64,000 nucleotides of DNA from Lates calcarifer (taxonomy: Eukaryota > Chordata > Actinopteri > Centropomidae), in contig NC_066850.1 of the NCBI RefSeq assembly GCF_001640805.2, positions 17,481,036 through 17,545,035 on the forward strand, written 5' to 3'. Each line of letters opens with the position of its first letter. The first letter of the stretch is position 1. A program made the position numbers and the translations under genes. Shown here one piece after another: positions 25,969 through 39,512 of the stretch. The notes below the pieces were generated by a model. The model saw only the letters and a list, made by a program, of their open reading frames with translations. It did no database searches and was not told the DNA's origin.

Positions 25969-26042
25969 GTGTCCGGTATCGTGGGCAGAGCTGATGTCTT
26001 GGCCTGTCTGTTGTTCTTGCTCACGTTCCTCTCCTATATTAG
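25969..26042 (+). CDS. tmtc1: tmtc1 internal exon (SGIVGRAD motif and a transmembrane segment)
   Basis: A 74-nt exon bounded by the acceptor gtgttacag (25960-25968) and the donor AG|gtaaga at 26043. It enters in phase 0, continuing HTEA from the previous exon, and encodes VSGIVGRADVLACLLFLLTF followed by LSYI, plus two bases of a split Arg codon. The VSGIVGRAD stretch is highly conserved in TMTC proteins, and the following leucine-rich run is a membrane helix. The preceding intron is 18.2 kb and the following one only 945 bp. Phase agreement on both sides makes the assignment secure although the exon is short. Confidence 0.95.
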
Positions 26043-26987
26043 GTAAGATGACTCTGCACCACCCCCACACCTTGCACACACACACACACACGCACACACA
26101 CGTGGACACACATGTAAAAGACATTAGTCTGCCTGAGGGACTGATGAGGATGAGCTTACCGGGTGGACAAGATAGCATGAACTTCATAAACATTCATGAG
26201 CAGGACTTATGGCTGATAATACTAGCTTGTGTGCTAGTTAGCAATATTTGGCAACCTCCTACAGTGTGTGGTGTACATGTTCATTGTGTCTTAGTGGTTA
26301 TTTCTAACTTAGTTACGTTTACTATTTACCAACTTATGATAGCTGTTCTTGTCTGATTAATTGTTTATTGAATTAATTAGTTATTCAACAATAATATTAT
26401 AGCTGATTCCTTGTTTAACTAATTTATTAAGCCAAAAAACCCAAACGTTCTCTGGTTTTAATGCTCAAATATGTGTTAATATGCTGACCACTCCTTTTAC
26501 TGGTCAAAATGACAAACATCACCAGTGGCTGGTTATACGAAAATACATTCTTAATCAAGAGTAACCTGATGACAGGCCACCATTAAACTTGGCTATTCAT
26601 GTCATGTCAGTAATATAAGTTTATAAACGTAATGGTTTTCAATCAGGACCTCCAGTATCTGGATCCATTTGCTCATGAAAAATAAACTGCAGCCAAAGCA
26701 GTGTGTCAGATACATATTACACATTTAGGTGTAACTAAGTGTCAGATCTGACTTGGTGTCAGCAGATACACAGTAGTAAAGGAAATTACAAACGTGTCAT
26801 CACTATGGTAGATTATACAAAGATTAAAAAAAAATGTAGTTACAAAATGTATTAGATTTGGATTGTGATAATGTCCAATATAAAAATGTATAGGTAATTA
26901 GTCATCTGTCTGTGATTTGGCTGAAGCTAATCTGGAATCTTCTGTCATTATGAAATGCATTTGTTCTTCTTCCTCTCTGTCTCTCAG
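26043..26987 (+). other. tmtc1: tmtc1 short intron (945 bp)
   Basis: Flanked by gtaaga and tctctcag. Contains a CA tract at about 26078-26101 interrupted by CG. Nothing else is recognised. Confidence 0.95.
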
Positions 26988-27164
26988 GAGTGTGGGTGTG
27001 TGTGCCTCTGAGGACTCTGTCCCCCCCACAGTCTCTGCATGGTCTCTGTTCGTCAGTTTGTTGCTGGGCACCTGCGCCATGCTGGTCAAAGAGACGGGCA
27101 TCACTGTGTTTGGAGTGTGTGCGCTCTATGATGCTCTGGTGCTCTGCCGCAAGCCTGTCATCTA
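26988..27164 (+). CDS. tmtc1: tmtc1 internal exon (GTCAMLVKETGITVFG signature)
   Basis: A 177-nt exon with a strong polypyrimidine tract and acceptor tctctcag at 26980-26987, and donor TA|gtaagc at 27165. It completes the split Arg, then encodes 58 residues: a variable luminal-type linker (SVGVCASEDSVPPTVSA), a membrane helix (WSLFVSLLLGTCAMLV), the invariant KETGITVFG signature, and a further hydrophobic stretch (VCALYDALVL) ending CRKPVI. It ends with TA, two bases of the next codon. The exon below begins with T, giving Tyr. If the intron were retained, the same TA would read on as the stop codon TAG. The match to vertebrate TMTC1 over LFLGTCAMLVKETGITVFGVC is near-identical from memory. 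Confidence 0.96.
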
Positions 27165-28874
27165 GTAAGCACTCATGGTTTTTTGCTTTCTTTATGTTTT
27201 GTTTGTGTTGTTTCTTATCTTGATTTATGTGGCCATGGTCCTCTGAGCATGCACATGGTCTCCCAGCTATTCTTTGCTGTATATTTACACAGCTAAACTG
27301 GTTTACACCAGGGAACTACCCACTGCAACCATGGACAGTTTATTTTAGAGACAAAAACTGCACTACACAGGCTTTTAAGGACATGGTCTCAGCTTCGTAA
27401 AAATACACTACTAATACGGCTTGTAGAAGGATTTTTTTTACTTCCAGGTCATTTTAATGGTCAGCATTCAGAGACCTAAAGACATTTGCTTTGCGTAGCT
27501 GTAAGATTTGAACTTGGACCTGCGCTCACAGACTTGACACTCAAGTTGGACTTGTGCTCAAGGACATAAACCTTGTTGTGACTAGGACCATAGACTAAAT
27601 GTTGAGGCTCAACTTGGATTTTCCTTCACTGACTTGAGACTCCTGGTAGGTTTGGGTGTCAGTTCTTGAAAATCAAAGTGCAAAAAATTAGCCCAATCAA
27701 ACACATGCAGGTGCATGTTTGGTAAGTCTAGAAAGGCTCAGAGTTAATCCACTGGGAAATATGCCAGTGTGTCTCTGGTTGACTTTTTGGGCTCTTCATG
27801 CACTTTTCTGCACAAACTTGGAAAGCACTGGAAAGCATGGCTTCAATTTCGCATGAAAATGACAATATACCTGAATTTGAAGTCTACAATTTGACAAGAA
27901 AATAAACAACGATGCACATCTTTGTGATATTGAAACAGTGATTACAGAAGACTTCCAAGAATGCTCTATTAGCTATGACGCCAATGACATCCTTTGGATG
28001 TTTTTTTTTAGTGTATCCCAAGGGTAAGCATTAGCTCTTTTGTGTGCTGGTATTACAGTGTGTTAGAATGGCTGTCATACATTCTTCAAATGCTTCTTTT
28101 AGAATAAATGATTATAATGAGGATAACCTGCCTCATTCAGTGAAGCAGGATTGAGGACAGTGTACATCTCTTCTGGTTCACACTGAACACAACAGACTGC
28201 AGATCTAACAATGTCACAGTATCAGAGGGGGATGTTTCCTTTATGAGTAGATTCTAAATGCAGTCAGTTGACCATCCATTCCCTGTGTGCGCCTGTGTGG
28301 CTTTACACAGATGCCATTATCCGTGTCCCACTTTTTACTAGCACACTGTGCTGGTGCTGCTGTTGGTGTGTTTCTCCATCCTGCTGCTCGGTCCTTTTAT
28401 AAGAAGCCTGCAGTGATAATGGAGGACAGATGCCTAGAGAGCAGTGAACTTCAGATAAAACACACTCCATTTCAGCAGAGGCCAATTACACTTCTTCCCC
28501 TTTTTTAATGGACCATGCCACTGTTTTGTATTTTTTAGCCCATTAACTACAAATCACATATTTTACATTACTGCCAACCATTTTCCAAAGTACACCATCA
28601 GTTTTTAGGGTGATTTCTTACCTCCTGGGCAGCCTTTAGTTTTAATTCCTTTCAGTGCACCAGGAAAATCAACCTGCAGAGACTTGAAACCGGCTGCAGA
28701 TAAATAATCCATCACAGAGAACATCTAGTCACTTTTTTCTTTCACTTTTTACAGCCTCCACATGCTCGGATTTCACTGGAAGTCACAGACCTTACTCAGG
28801 CATATACAGTAAGGCAAAAGAGAATAAAAGAACACTAAGGCACAGTCTATACTGCATTATTAACCCCATGAAAA

Positions 28875-29130
28875 AACATGGCTGCATCTTTGGATTACCA
28901 TGACATTTTGTGCGGACATTAATGGTCAACAGACACTTGCCCTTTCCTCCAGCACCACTAGGATGATGATAACTTTGGTGACTTTCTGAGTGATTATCAT
29001 GTAAGAAAATCAGTTTATCCAATACTATGGTTTATGACCAAATTTCTGCTACTTATCTTAGCATGCTAACACTCTAAACTGAGATGGTAACCATCGTAAA
29101 CATTATACTTGCTAACTCCTTGTGGTGAAC
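28875..29130 (+). repeat. Fragment of teleost dispersed repeat (same family as 53090)
   Basis: Contains ATTACCATGACATTTTGTGC, CCTCCAGCACCACTAGGATG, GGTTTATGACCAAATTTCTG and TTAGCATGCTAACACTCTAA in the order I recognise from a very abundant percomorph repeat. Shares the CCAGCACCA module with 53210 and GAGATGGTAACC-type sequence with the family consensus. Confidence 0.6.
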
Positions 29131-31682
29131 CTCTTGTGAGGAGCTTGATGCCAGTGCGGAGGACAAAGTTCAATTAAATGAATGACTTGGAAAGAGTAGG
29201 TAATTGTGCTGTGGTAACCACTCACAGAGCTGAAACAGCAACAACAGTGGATGCAGCTGTAAACTGCTTTTTATTGTAATTGACTCGATGGTGCAGTCCA
29301 CAGAGTGCCAGGTGTGGGAGATCTCAGTGGTTCTTGGCAGCCCATGGAGGCTGAGGGACATAGTGTGTGAGACAAAGAAACAGGAAACACATTTTCACAA
29401 TTTTAATACCCCATAAACAACGATACCATGAAGACATCAGATGAATGTTGCGTACCTCTTCACAAAACAGAAAAATTAAAAACATCAAATCGGAACATAA
29501 CACTGAAATCAAAGCTGATATACCAGAAACCAATGAGTGTCTGCAAGGTAGGAAGCATATGCTGATTAATCTAAAAAGAGGTATGCTGTGGAAAATGGTC
29601 AGCAATGATGTATAGCCATGAAAGAACAGTATGTTTAATGCTGCACAGTGTTCACAGTCTGGAAAAAAGAATTTTCCACATTCATTGAGGATGTTTTAGT
29701 GTTAGTCGTATCATTGGGTCCACATGTTGCTGTGAGCCAGATAAAGATGTTCCTCCGTCTGTGGAGTCCCAGTGGGGAGTAAGGAGTGAGTGTGGGTGTG
29801 TGGGTGTGTGTTATAAGTGAGTGAAAGGGAGGGGTGGGGTGGGGGGGATTGGAGTCAGTACATGAGCTGCAATTTACAGCCAAAACTAAAAGCTGTTTTC
29901 TGGCTTTCTAAGAGAGTGTATGTTTTACGGCATGTGTTTCCACACATTTGCATAAGTGCGTGTGTGCATGCCTTTATGTGTGAGAATGGCCATACCAAAG
30001 CTAGTTCCAGATGTTTTGGGAGCCTCCCTGCTGTGTAAGCCAGCCTGGAATGTTCTGGAATTAGCGAGCTGCCACTGGGCAGGGTGCGCTGATAACACAC
30101 TATGTGCAAGGGGGAGTTGTGTATGTGTGTGTGTTGAGTTTAATCTGTATTAGAGGTTATTTTAGGCAAGCCACCCTGGGGCATCTGTCACTTATAAGTG
30201 TGGCAAATGTCCATATGGCTGCAGGGCTGTTCAGAGTATGAGTATGAGCTGTATGTGTGGGTTTCCTTCCATGGATTGCCATTTTTTTCTTCAGTGAATG
30301 TGCCTATATGTCCAAAAATGAACTAAACTTCTAACTAAAATTTTCATTTGAATGTAAAACTTTAGTTTTTTTTACAGTACTGTCATGCTCAGTAATTACA
30401 ATGGGGTGTTTTAAGAGTCAGAGAATACCCTGTTTCTACCCTGAGAACTTCTCTAGGAACACAGGAACCTTTTGAGGTGGAGGTTGTTGGTCCTACAAAA
30501 TCCATGGCAGAAGTGTTTTCCAGTGAACCAGCAACAGGAATTTGCTGTTCTGAACGTTGGTTATTGGTCAAAAATAAACTTAGTGACTGCTACCACGTGA
30601 AAACTGAGAGACACAAGAGTTATCTTTACAGTTATTTGCATCAAGAACTTAAATGCCCAACTCTGCTCTGTTATGCATCCATTTATTCACTTTGTTCAGC
30701 CACGAGAGTTTTTGCAACAGTAAATACAAAGAGCACTATGTCTTTGTGTTGGTGTGTCTCTTTCAAAATTATGTGTTGAACTACGGAGGTTGTTGGAAGT
30801 TAGTTGAAATTAAAGAAAGACTCCAGTCTGTGGAAACTTGACATCTTATTTTATCATTTTGGCCATTATTTACACCAGTTAACATTATGACTGTCACTTT
30901 AAAAAATCAAGTTGGAAAGGATTGAGACTAACAAATGATTTGTTCACATTAATTCAAATGCATCTCATATAGCCTAATCCTAAAATATGTTGTAAAATTA
31001 ACAGGGTTTTGTTCATTTGTGGTGCCTCTGCTGCTTCAAGCTAATGTTACTTTAAAGCACTTACATAGCAAACGTACCTCTATCCACAGATTGTCCATCT
31101 GCGGTAGCACATTTAACTGCTTTTGCATGAAATGGTGTTATATAGAACTGATTTTATGTTAAATGAAAGATGCCTCTGCACATTACTTATTGATTGTTAC
31201 CTGTTCAGCCTGGCTTATTAGTTTTGTCCACTCTGTGTTAACAAAGGGAGTAACAATAGTCTAGTTTGTTGATGGCAACAGGATATGCAGTGTGGATTTT
31301 ACCACTGCTCCCCACTGGGGTACAAGGCTCTGCCCACAGCCAAGTGGTACTGGTGTGGGCCGAGCTTGGGTTTGTATTTTGAATGAAAGTGACGGCACAT
31401 TAACATTCTGCTCATTCAGAGTTAATTGTTGAGATCTGGGAACGTGGTGACATTGCTGTAAAGAAGTCTGACAAGGCAAGAAGCATGAGCCTTTAGGTAA
31501 TAAGGGTTGTAAATAAGCCAGTAGTTTGCCCACTTTATTTGAAAATAAAACAGAAAGTGAGCATAACCTTAATAATTTTAATAATCCTTCATTGCACATA
31601 AAAATTGTGAGCACCCTGGCTGCCGTTCTTTATTTTTGGGAAAGTAGACATTTTAAAGACATTTCACACAGCAATGACATCA

Positions 31683-31709
31683 GTGTGTGTGTGTGTGTGT
31701 GTGTGTGTG
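31683..31709. repeat. (GT)13 microsatellite
   Basis: Uninterrupted GT run flanking the dispersed repeat at 31755. Confidence 0.97.
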
Positions 31710-31754
31710 CAGATGGACCTGTTTATATATTCAGATGCTACACGCTAACTCATG

Positions 31755-31925
31755 GGGACTCGCTGTCATTGTGGGGACCAAAACTGAGGTCCGCAAGAGT
31801 ATAGGCTGTTTTTTTGATAGTTAAGATTTTAGTGTTCATGTTACAGTTGACTTCAGGTTAGAGTTAGGAGCTAGGGAATGCAGTATGTCAATGAATTGTC
31901 CCCATGGGGATAGTGAAACAAACTT
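31755..31925 (+). repeat. Microsatellite-coupled dispersed repeat, copy 2
   Basis: Contains CATTGTGGGGACCAAAACTG, GGAGCTAGGGAATGCAGTAT, GTCAATGAATTGTCCCCATG. The GGGGACC and GTCCCCA ends are inverted. GT arrays lie on both sides (31683-31709, 31930-31955). Confidence 0.65.
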
Positions 31926-31928
31926 TTT

Positions 31929-31929
<1 letters not shown>

Positions 31930-31955
<26 letters not shown>
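31930..31955. repeat. (TG)13 microsatellite
   Basis: Uninterrupted TG run after a poly-T stretch. An inverse-sense (CA)14 follows at 32121-32148. Confidence 0.97.
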
Positions 31956-31960
<5 letters not shown>

Positions 31961-32120
31961 AATGTGTGGTTAATGCAATATCACACTGATCCGCTCTGCC
32001 CCCCTCTGACCAGGACGGGTTTCGGCCGTCGGTGCCCGACTCATCTCTGCTCTTACCCCTGTTTATGTCTTCCTCTAGATTAGCTCCAGCCGCTATGATA
32101 ACCCTTAATACTGTAAAACT

Positions 32121-32148
32121 CACACACACACACACACACACACACACA
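32121..32148. repeat. (CA)14 microsatellite
   Basis: Uninterrupted CA run. Confidence 0.97.
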
Positions 32149-32574
32149 GATTACTAAGCCTGTGTAATAGCAGCAGCGGTAGTGGTGCAAAGCTCACAGA
32201 AGGCTGCTGCACTGCGATAATGTCAGTGTGGAGCAGGCAGCCAACATGTGAGGAGGGATACAGATGTCTCTCTGCAGGATTTAGACCCTTTGGTGTCTCC
32301 GTCTCTTCCCCCTCTCTCCCTTTCTCTCTCTCAGTGTTGTTGTGTTTCTTCTTGCCACAGCCAAAATAACAAGTGCAGTCAGATGGGGGAATGGCTTTAC
32401 TTTTTAGTGTTTGGATTGTCTTTGGATCCTAGTTTTACTCAGCTGCAAGGTGGTGTACTCCCTCTGAGGCAGTGCACACATGTACACACACAAGAAATTT
32501 TTGTAGAGACATTTTAGACAGCGCACACATTTTCGTCTGTTAATACAGAGCACTTTTATGGGCCTGGAAGAAGG

Positions 32575-33500
32575 TTCAATTCAAATTTTCAGTTCAGTTT
32601 TGTTTATATAGCACCAAGTCACAACATTATCTCAAGGCTCTTTGCAGAGTGAGGTTCAAGACCTGACAGCATTATAGAGAGAAACCTAAGTGTTCCAACA
32701 GTGAGTGAGCACTTGATGACGGTGGAGAGGAAAAACTTCTTTATAACAGGAACGGGCTGGCGTCTGCCTCAACCAATCAGGTTGAGAGGTGAGATATGGA
32801 GGAGAGAGCAGAAAAGAAATGATGAATAAGAAATGATGGTCAGTGATGATTGGTAGTGGCAGATCTGGGGTCAGAAAAACCTGCAGAATGAGGACAGAGA
32901 GGAAAACACAAACACAAACTATGGGCAAGAGAGGACGCAACTTTAATGACATGCAGTAGTGTGATATAAATGCATAGACAGGGAGAAAGAGAGAGGAATT
33001 GCTCAGTGCATCATGGGAGTTCCCCAAGCAGTCTATAGCAGCATAACTAAGCGATTGTTCAATCTGGGAGTTGGTTTCACAGGTTTTGCAGAACCACCAG
33101 TAAACCTGCATTTTGAGAGAGGAGTGGTCCTGAATTACTTTGTATCTAAGGAGAAGGATTTGAAATTCTATCGTGGATTGGGAGATATATGATCTATTTT
33201 TCTAGTTACTGTCCATATTCACGCTGCAGCATTTTGGATCAACTGGAGGCTTTTCACAGGTATTGGGATGTCCTGATAGTCAGGAGTTTATGGAATAATG
33301 TTTCAGCATCTGTGAGACAGGGTGTTTCTAATTTTCACAATATTGTGCAGGTGGAGGAAGGCTTGTGTGTGTACAGGGCATGTCTTGGTCCGAAATGATC
33401 CAAGGGTTCCTTACAGTAGAGCTGTAAGGTGATGGCCAAGGTGATGCCATCTAAGGCCCAAGTACAATGAGCTGAGTTTTGTCTGAATTCAGAAGTAAAA
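32575..33500 (+). repeat. Long copy of teleost dispersed repeat (TTTATATAGCACCAAGTCACAA type)
   Basis: Begins TTCAGTTCAGTTTTGTTTAT, ATAGCACCAAGTCACAACAT, CTCAAGGCTCTTTGCAGAG. Continues through GGAGAGGAAAAACTTCTTTA, TTTGAAATTCTATCGTGGAT, CACGCTGCAGCATTTTGGAT, CATCTGTGAGACAGGGTGTT and GGTGATGCCATCTAAGGCCC to AAGTACAATGAGCTGAGTTT. I recognise this order of modules from a long, very frequent percomorph repeat of uncertain class. Frames at 32686-33111 and 33189-33398 are chance frames inside it. Confidence 0.65.
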
Positions 33501-36028
33501 AATATTAGAAGAGAATGATGGTAAACTTCTTATAGCAGCTGCTGTAGTCGCTGCTGATTTGTTTCAGGATAGGACAGTAACACAAGTCACACACACACCC
33601 AGTCCAGAAACACGACTTTTTTTTGGATGATGAAAGAAATGCTGAATGAGAGATTGCACTCAGTTACAGAAGCTGGTGAAACAGAGGTCAGCTGGGATGA
33701 TTTTGGCTCTAGAAGATTGCTGGTGAAATCTTTAATTAGGAATTTTCTACTGGAGATCACCTGAGATATTTTCTTTGGTGTATTACAGGAAAATGAATTT
33801 GAGGAGAACCAATGTATGTCAAGTATGTCAAAGTGTACAGTGTATAGCAGAGTGTATTCTGAGTAGTAAATTTCAGTGGATGAAGCCCAGCAGGCAGCTA
33901 GAGATGATTCTCTCTGTCTCTCTCTGTTTGAGGGTGTGTTTGCATGCAGGCTAATAATTTGATTACAGCCAGATTAACCTCTTGAACCCCACACACTCAC
34001 TCTTTGGCAGGTTTCTAATTACACACTGTGTAGTACAGCCAAACTCTGCTCAGAGCCACAAAGAATTTATTTGAGTGGAGGTCTAAAATATTACAATTAT
34101 GCCAAATATGTTGTTGATGAATTGCAGGGAAATGTATTTAAAGCTGTGCACTGGACAGCTCACATTTCCCATTTAATATAATGTTGCAAGTGTAATAAAC
34201 AAACAAACAAAAATTAAATTATATAGCTAGTCTTTGTTCACTTTTCCTTTTCTTTCCTGTATATAACCACATTACATGACAAAGCATGTCATAATATTGT
34301 TACATAAGCTGCTCAGAAATACAGTCAGTCAGTCAGTTGGTATTTGTGTTATATGACCCACAAGCTGAAATATCCAAAGATATTTTTGTCAGGTTTAAAC
34401 CTGAGGAAGTTCCAGATGCTGGAATGTGCTCATTTTTTCAGTATAAGCACAACATCACTCTCCTCCTACACGTGCTCACGCTGTGTCAGGTTAAAACACT
34501 GTGAATTACAAAGAGAAATGAGAGAGATAATTGAGTTGTATGTTTGAATGTTGAAGTAATAGCGTGTTTTACTTTACACTTTGTAAGTATGATTGCTACA
34601 GAAAGTGTGATTGTGTTGGGAAGCAAATAAGTCAACACATGAATGCAGCATGACCTGAATACATAGGGAAATAGTTGTGATTTTGACTGAGACATAACTT
34701 TGAGAAGATCTGTGTGATATTTGAGACTAACAGCTTCAATCATGGGTTTAGCCTCAAAAACAGCTATGGAGGCAGGTAGATGTGAATAGAATTTAGTACT
34801 TTTAGTAGGGTACAGCATGAAAATCTATGATTTTTCTGAATGAAAGTTATTGGCAGTGAGGAGATACCATATGTGCCTCCAGACATGAACCAAAGCAAGT
34901 AGGATTACTGGGAACCAAGTCAATCTGTTATCAAAGTATGACATTAATCCACTTATTCACAATGAGAGGGACATAGTCAGCATGGAAGTACCCCTCACTC
35001 CCCTCCACCCCTCCCATCCCCCCAATCCACCAACTCCCATTTCCTCTTTCTATCAGAAACATTGCAAGGTCCAGTATTACTCTGGGAGACTGCAGTGTGC
35101 TCTATGAGGCCCAGGATGAGGTGACATGACACTGTGTGAATACTTGTGGTTGTTGTTGGATATGAAAGCATTTACACCAGGAGGAGGAGTGAACGTCCTC
35201 CCTCCTTCTTCACTCTATGAGTGAAGGTTATGATAGTGAAAATCCAGATCATCCCTGGAACTCACACAAGATGATCAACAGTCATAAAGCCTGTTTTTTT
35301 TTTTTTTTCTTTTTCAGCCCTCCTGCAGTCAGACAAACAATTTCTGGCAGCCTGCCAGAACAAAAATACAACATGAGTGCGATTAAATATGAGAGAAGAG
35401 TTGAATTTGTCCGTGTAAAGGAAGGTTAGAACTCTTATGGGATTTGCAACAAGGAGGCATTATGGGATGTTGCCAGCATCACTGACTGCCTTCCTAGTCC
35501 CCATCTCCCTGTTTGGTGGAAGATTAAACTCCTGCTGATTTAATTTAAGCTTTAATTAAACCTCAACAGCTGCCAGTGGATCCTCCAAAAAGGCTAACTG
35601 GTTGACAGGCGAAGGGAGTTTGGATAAGGTCAGAAATAAGGAGGTGCGTAAATGGAAAAGTGGTCAGGAAGAAAGAGAGGTGAAGAGATAGAAACCGATA
35701 AAGGAGAGAAAGAACTAGAACTGTACAGAGGTTCATCATCAACAAAACTGTATTTGAGCAGTAACTTTATCTGCAAGTCTAGATCTAAGAGCCTGCAGGA
35801 ACAAAGTTTGCAAGGACAAACCATTTTTAGTGAATAATCTTGACTGTGGACAGGTTCAGTTTGAAATCTACTTTCACTTGTTTCTGGTGCAGTTTTATCT
35901 GCTTCTGAGCACCTGCAGAGGCAGCATGGTGTGTACCAGCTGTTATTTAAGTGGACTAAACAGGACAAACTTACACAATATACTAAGAAATAGCATGTTG
36001 TTCCCTAAAAACAGGAGCCAACAGCATG

Positions 36029-36175
36029 CCCTATGTCCACACTAATAGGTTTTAGTACAAAAATGTAGCTCTGTATCAGAAATAATTTCTGTCCATACTA
36101 ACATGCCTGAAAATGGATATCACGTGACTAGTAACGTACACTGGGCACGGGCATGCCAGTGTAAACAGGAAGCTG
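36029..36175 (+). repeat. Possible dispersed repeat fragment (CCACACTAATAGGTTTT ... CACGTGAC)
   Basis: Contains GTCCACACTAATAGGTTTT, GTCCATACTAACATGCCTG, GATATCACGTGACTAGTAAC and GGCACGGGCATGCCAGTGTA, resembling a teleost repeat with paired TCCACACTAA modules. Identified from memory only. Confidence 0.4.
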
Positions 36176-39100
36176 GGGGAACACAGACGTCAGCAGGATC
36201 AATAGAGGAAGATTTACAGAGATATAGAGGGAGAAGTAGAGATGGAGAATGAATTGTGCATAACGCATTAATGACAACAAAGATGGTAGGAGAGATGCAA
36301 TAGAAAAACTACCAGATTCAGGCAGTAATGATAGCAATTTAGAGGCTCAAATGGTGACAGAGTGATTTTGGGTGGACAGAGGGAAGCAGAAAGAGGGACT
36401 GAAAAAATCAGCCAGTCTTCACCCCTTGATCTTCCTTCTATCCTCCTCCTCGTCTTCCTCGTCTCAGTGCAGCAGATCAAAAACTGACCCTCTGCTAATT
36501 GGGAATTTGTTTGGAAAAGGCTCTTATAAATCAGTCATATAAATAAATAAATTAAAAACTGTCTTTATATTTATACAGCCAGGCCCTTTGTTCAGCAGCT
36601 GTGTGGTTTTGACTGGAGGCCTCCCACTGACTGAGACAATAAAGACTGTCTACAATGTTGCTGAGGTAGAGATGTGGAAACTGTCAGCTTACAGACTTCA
36701 AAATGTTTGACAGATAAAAGACCTTTCAGCTCTTTTATAATGAATACTGTATATACTACATTTGGAAAATGTATATTTTTCTCAGTCTTTTGATTCTGGC
36801 TTCAAACTTAAATTTCTGTTGGGTTGTAGGTTTACCTGCAAGTTCCCATAATAATCAAACATCCAGGTGAGAATCTGCTATAGTTCAATGAAGGGAAAAC
36901 AGCTGGGATGGCAATAGAGAAAGATGCTGGCAATTAGACTCAATGATGAGTATTTTTTTATTGTTATTTTTAATTATATTTTGACAAATGATGTTACACC
37001 CTGGATTCTGAAGCACCACTCAAAGTAATCTTAGCTTACTTTGAATACTCTGCTCCCCTGAGCAGGTGGAAGTCGTTCCTAATTAACTGTTACTATGGCA
37101 GTTAGAAAGATGAGAGGGACTGATGATAAAAGAGAGCTGGTTTATTGTAACAACTTTGAACTGGTTTGATTGTAGAAGAATCTTTTCACCATGGTGGAAG
37201 ATTTCTAGAGATGTTTGTTGAGAACTTTACCATTTCGGACCATATCTAACCCACGCCTCAACAGAAAACAAAGACAAACAAGACAAAATGATATGCAGAA
37301 CTTACAGACTCTATCAGAACATAGAAAGAACATTGCACTTTGTTGGCCTGGGGATTCAATATCTGCCTTCATTCTTGTTACTGTAACTGTAAACTGTAGA
37401 AGTTACAATCCTGAACTTGGATGCTCCTCCTGAATCAGCCTCCTCTTTCATGGTCTTGATATTGGCAGCTTTCAACGCTTGCTGTGGAGGTAATGCTGCT
37501 TTTTGTCAGTGAACATTGGGAGGAATCTACTGGTCTGCAGGACTGTGGGGGCCCTGGCTCTGACCTCTTCTTCCTCTGTTTGCTTTGGTTTCACTCAGTC
37601 CAGATATTTCTATTTTCTCATGGTGTGTGATGTGTTTGTAGATGACTAAGAAATAGTTGAGGTCCATTAAAAATGTCTTTTCTGCAGGCATCTTCCCTCA
37701 GTATGTCACATATAAAAAAGAAGTCTTTTTTATTCTACGTACATGGTTTTCATTTTATTTTATATACTTCATCTACATTCTATCAAATATTTTGCCACAG
37801 CAGAACTGTAAACCTCCATTCTGCAATAAAAAGTGACTTTAAGAAACAGCTATGGCTAAAAGGTTGATCCAGTTCTATGACTGTACAACAGCTGATTAGT
37901 GTTGTGAACAAGCTTTGGAGAACACATCTTTTTCTCAACACATACCATTGGTGTCAGTACGTGAACACACGCACATGCATGCTAAGAATTTGGGTTCTTG
38001 TAGTTATTTTTCCTGGGAAGAGCGAACAGCCTTGACTGGTTCTGCAAAGGCCTAAAACAAATACCCACAACTGTCCTGTGCCTGTACCAAATTCAAGACT
38101 TTAACCCAACCAAAGACCTGAGGCTATGTTTTTGTTATCCCCCCCTGAAAGACAAAGTGTTGTGCTTCCTTTTGTCTGACAGAGAGGATTTTCCACAAAT
38201 AAAACATGACTAACCTTCCATCAGCAATAATACTTATCTGGCCAACACAGAATATGGTACAGCGGCCCACCACCACCAAACACAAGTAACTTATTCTGGT
38301 AAATAAGACAATATGTACAGCCAGAACATCTTTCCCATCTGAACTCAACAGGTCAAACATTCACAATTATGAAGTGCATTGCAATCTTGACACACAACAT
38401 CATGCAAGGGCCTCAATATTGGCAATTCTAAAAAGCTCCCCTTTAGTAAGTTTGTGCTCCATTTCATCCATTACTCACTGTTAGCTCACCAGGCTAATGC
38501 AGTGCAGTGACACCCAGAGAGAAATTACAGCATTACAGCATGGCCAACACCCACTCTGCTTAGTGAGGTCAGTTTGAGTGGCGATGCAGATGCAGCGCAT
38601 TGGATTAGTGCATCTGTCACAACTTTGAATTAAAACGTGTCTGAGACCTGATACATTTTGGGGATCCATTGCAGCATGGGTAGCAGAACAGGAAGGAAGG
38701 AAAGCCTACACACCATAACTATTTAAACTCTAGATTTATATAATGTTTTTTTTTTTTTACTGTATATTAAATATCTGTCAGTCTGAGCAGCTTGTCTAAA
38801 AATGTAACCAGCTCTTTGGAAAGTTGTCAGCAGCAGTGTAAAGCAACATGGTTCAGAGTGTTACTGTGTTTGTTTGAGGATACTGGAAAGAAAGGGATTG
38901 GTTTCAAATGAAGTCAGCTCATGCAGAACTAAGTATAAACTGTAGACAGACTGCTGGTTTAAATTCGCTTAACAGTTCTTCATTTCTTTGAAGTGGGACC
39001 AAAACTGCCACAGGGAGTTCTGCTTGACCTGCCCGGCTGTCCGTAGCTGTTGTAACAAGCTGTGCTGTCAGTCCTGCCTGGCTTGCTCCACCACAAAAAA

Positions 39101-39470
39101 AGTTCTAATTGGCAGAGAAACACACACACACACACGCCTCCTATTGTGGAAGGTTATTATCTGTGGTAAAGCCTGGAAGAAGTGGCCCGTCGGGATCCAG
39201 TGTTTGTGTTTTCTCTGGATGCTGAGGGAAAATGTAATTATAATAGTGATAGATGACGAAGATGACAAGATGGTGACAACAAGGCAAATCGCTTCAAAGG
39301 CAGCTTCTGAAGTCTCTGTGTATCAGTGTGAGTGTTGCAGAAATGTCTTTAGAGGGCTGTGGGTTCTCCGAGATCAAAATACTTTGAAAAGTCCTGTTTG
39401 TTCAGACAGAAGCCTTTGAAAATGCAACAGTGTGAAGTCTCAAAAGAGTTCCGATGAAATACAGTGTAAA

Positions 39471-39472
<2 letters not shown>

Positions 39473-39500
<28 letters not shown>
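39473..39500. repeat. (GT)14 microsatellite
   Basis: Uninterrupted GT run. Confidence 0.97.

Positions 39501-39512
<12 letters not shown>

Noticed and set aside
32686..33111. 141-residue minus-strand frame
   Set aside because: Lies inside a long dispersed repeat and has no domain.
38988..39419. 143-residue Cys-rich open frame (CHREFCLTCPAVRSCCNKLCCQSC)
   Set aside because: The cysteine spacing fits no known family I recognise, and the frame runs through a CA tract (HTHTR). Likely chance.
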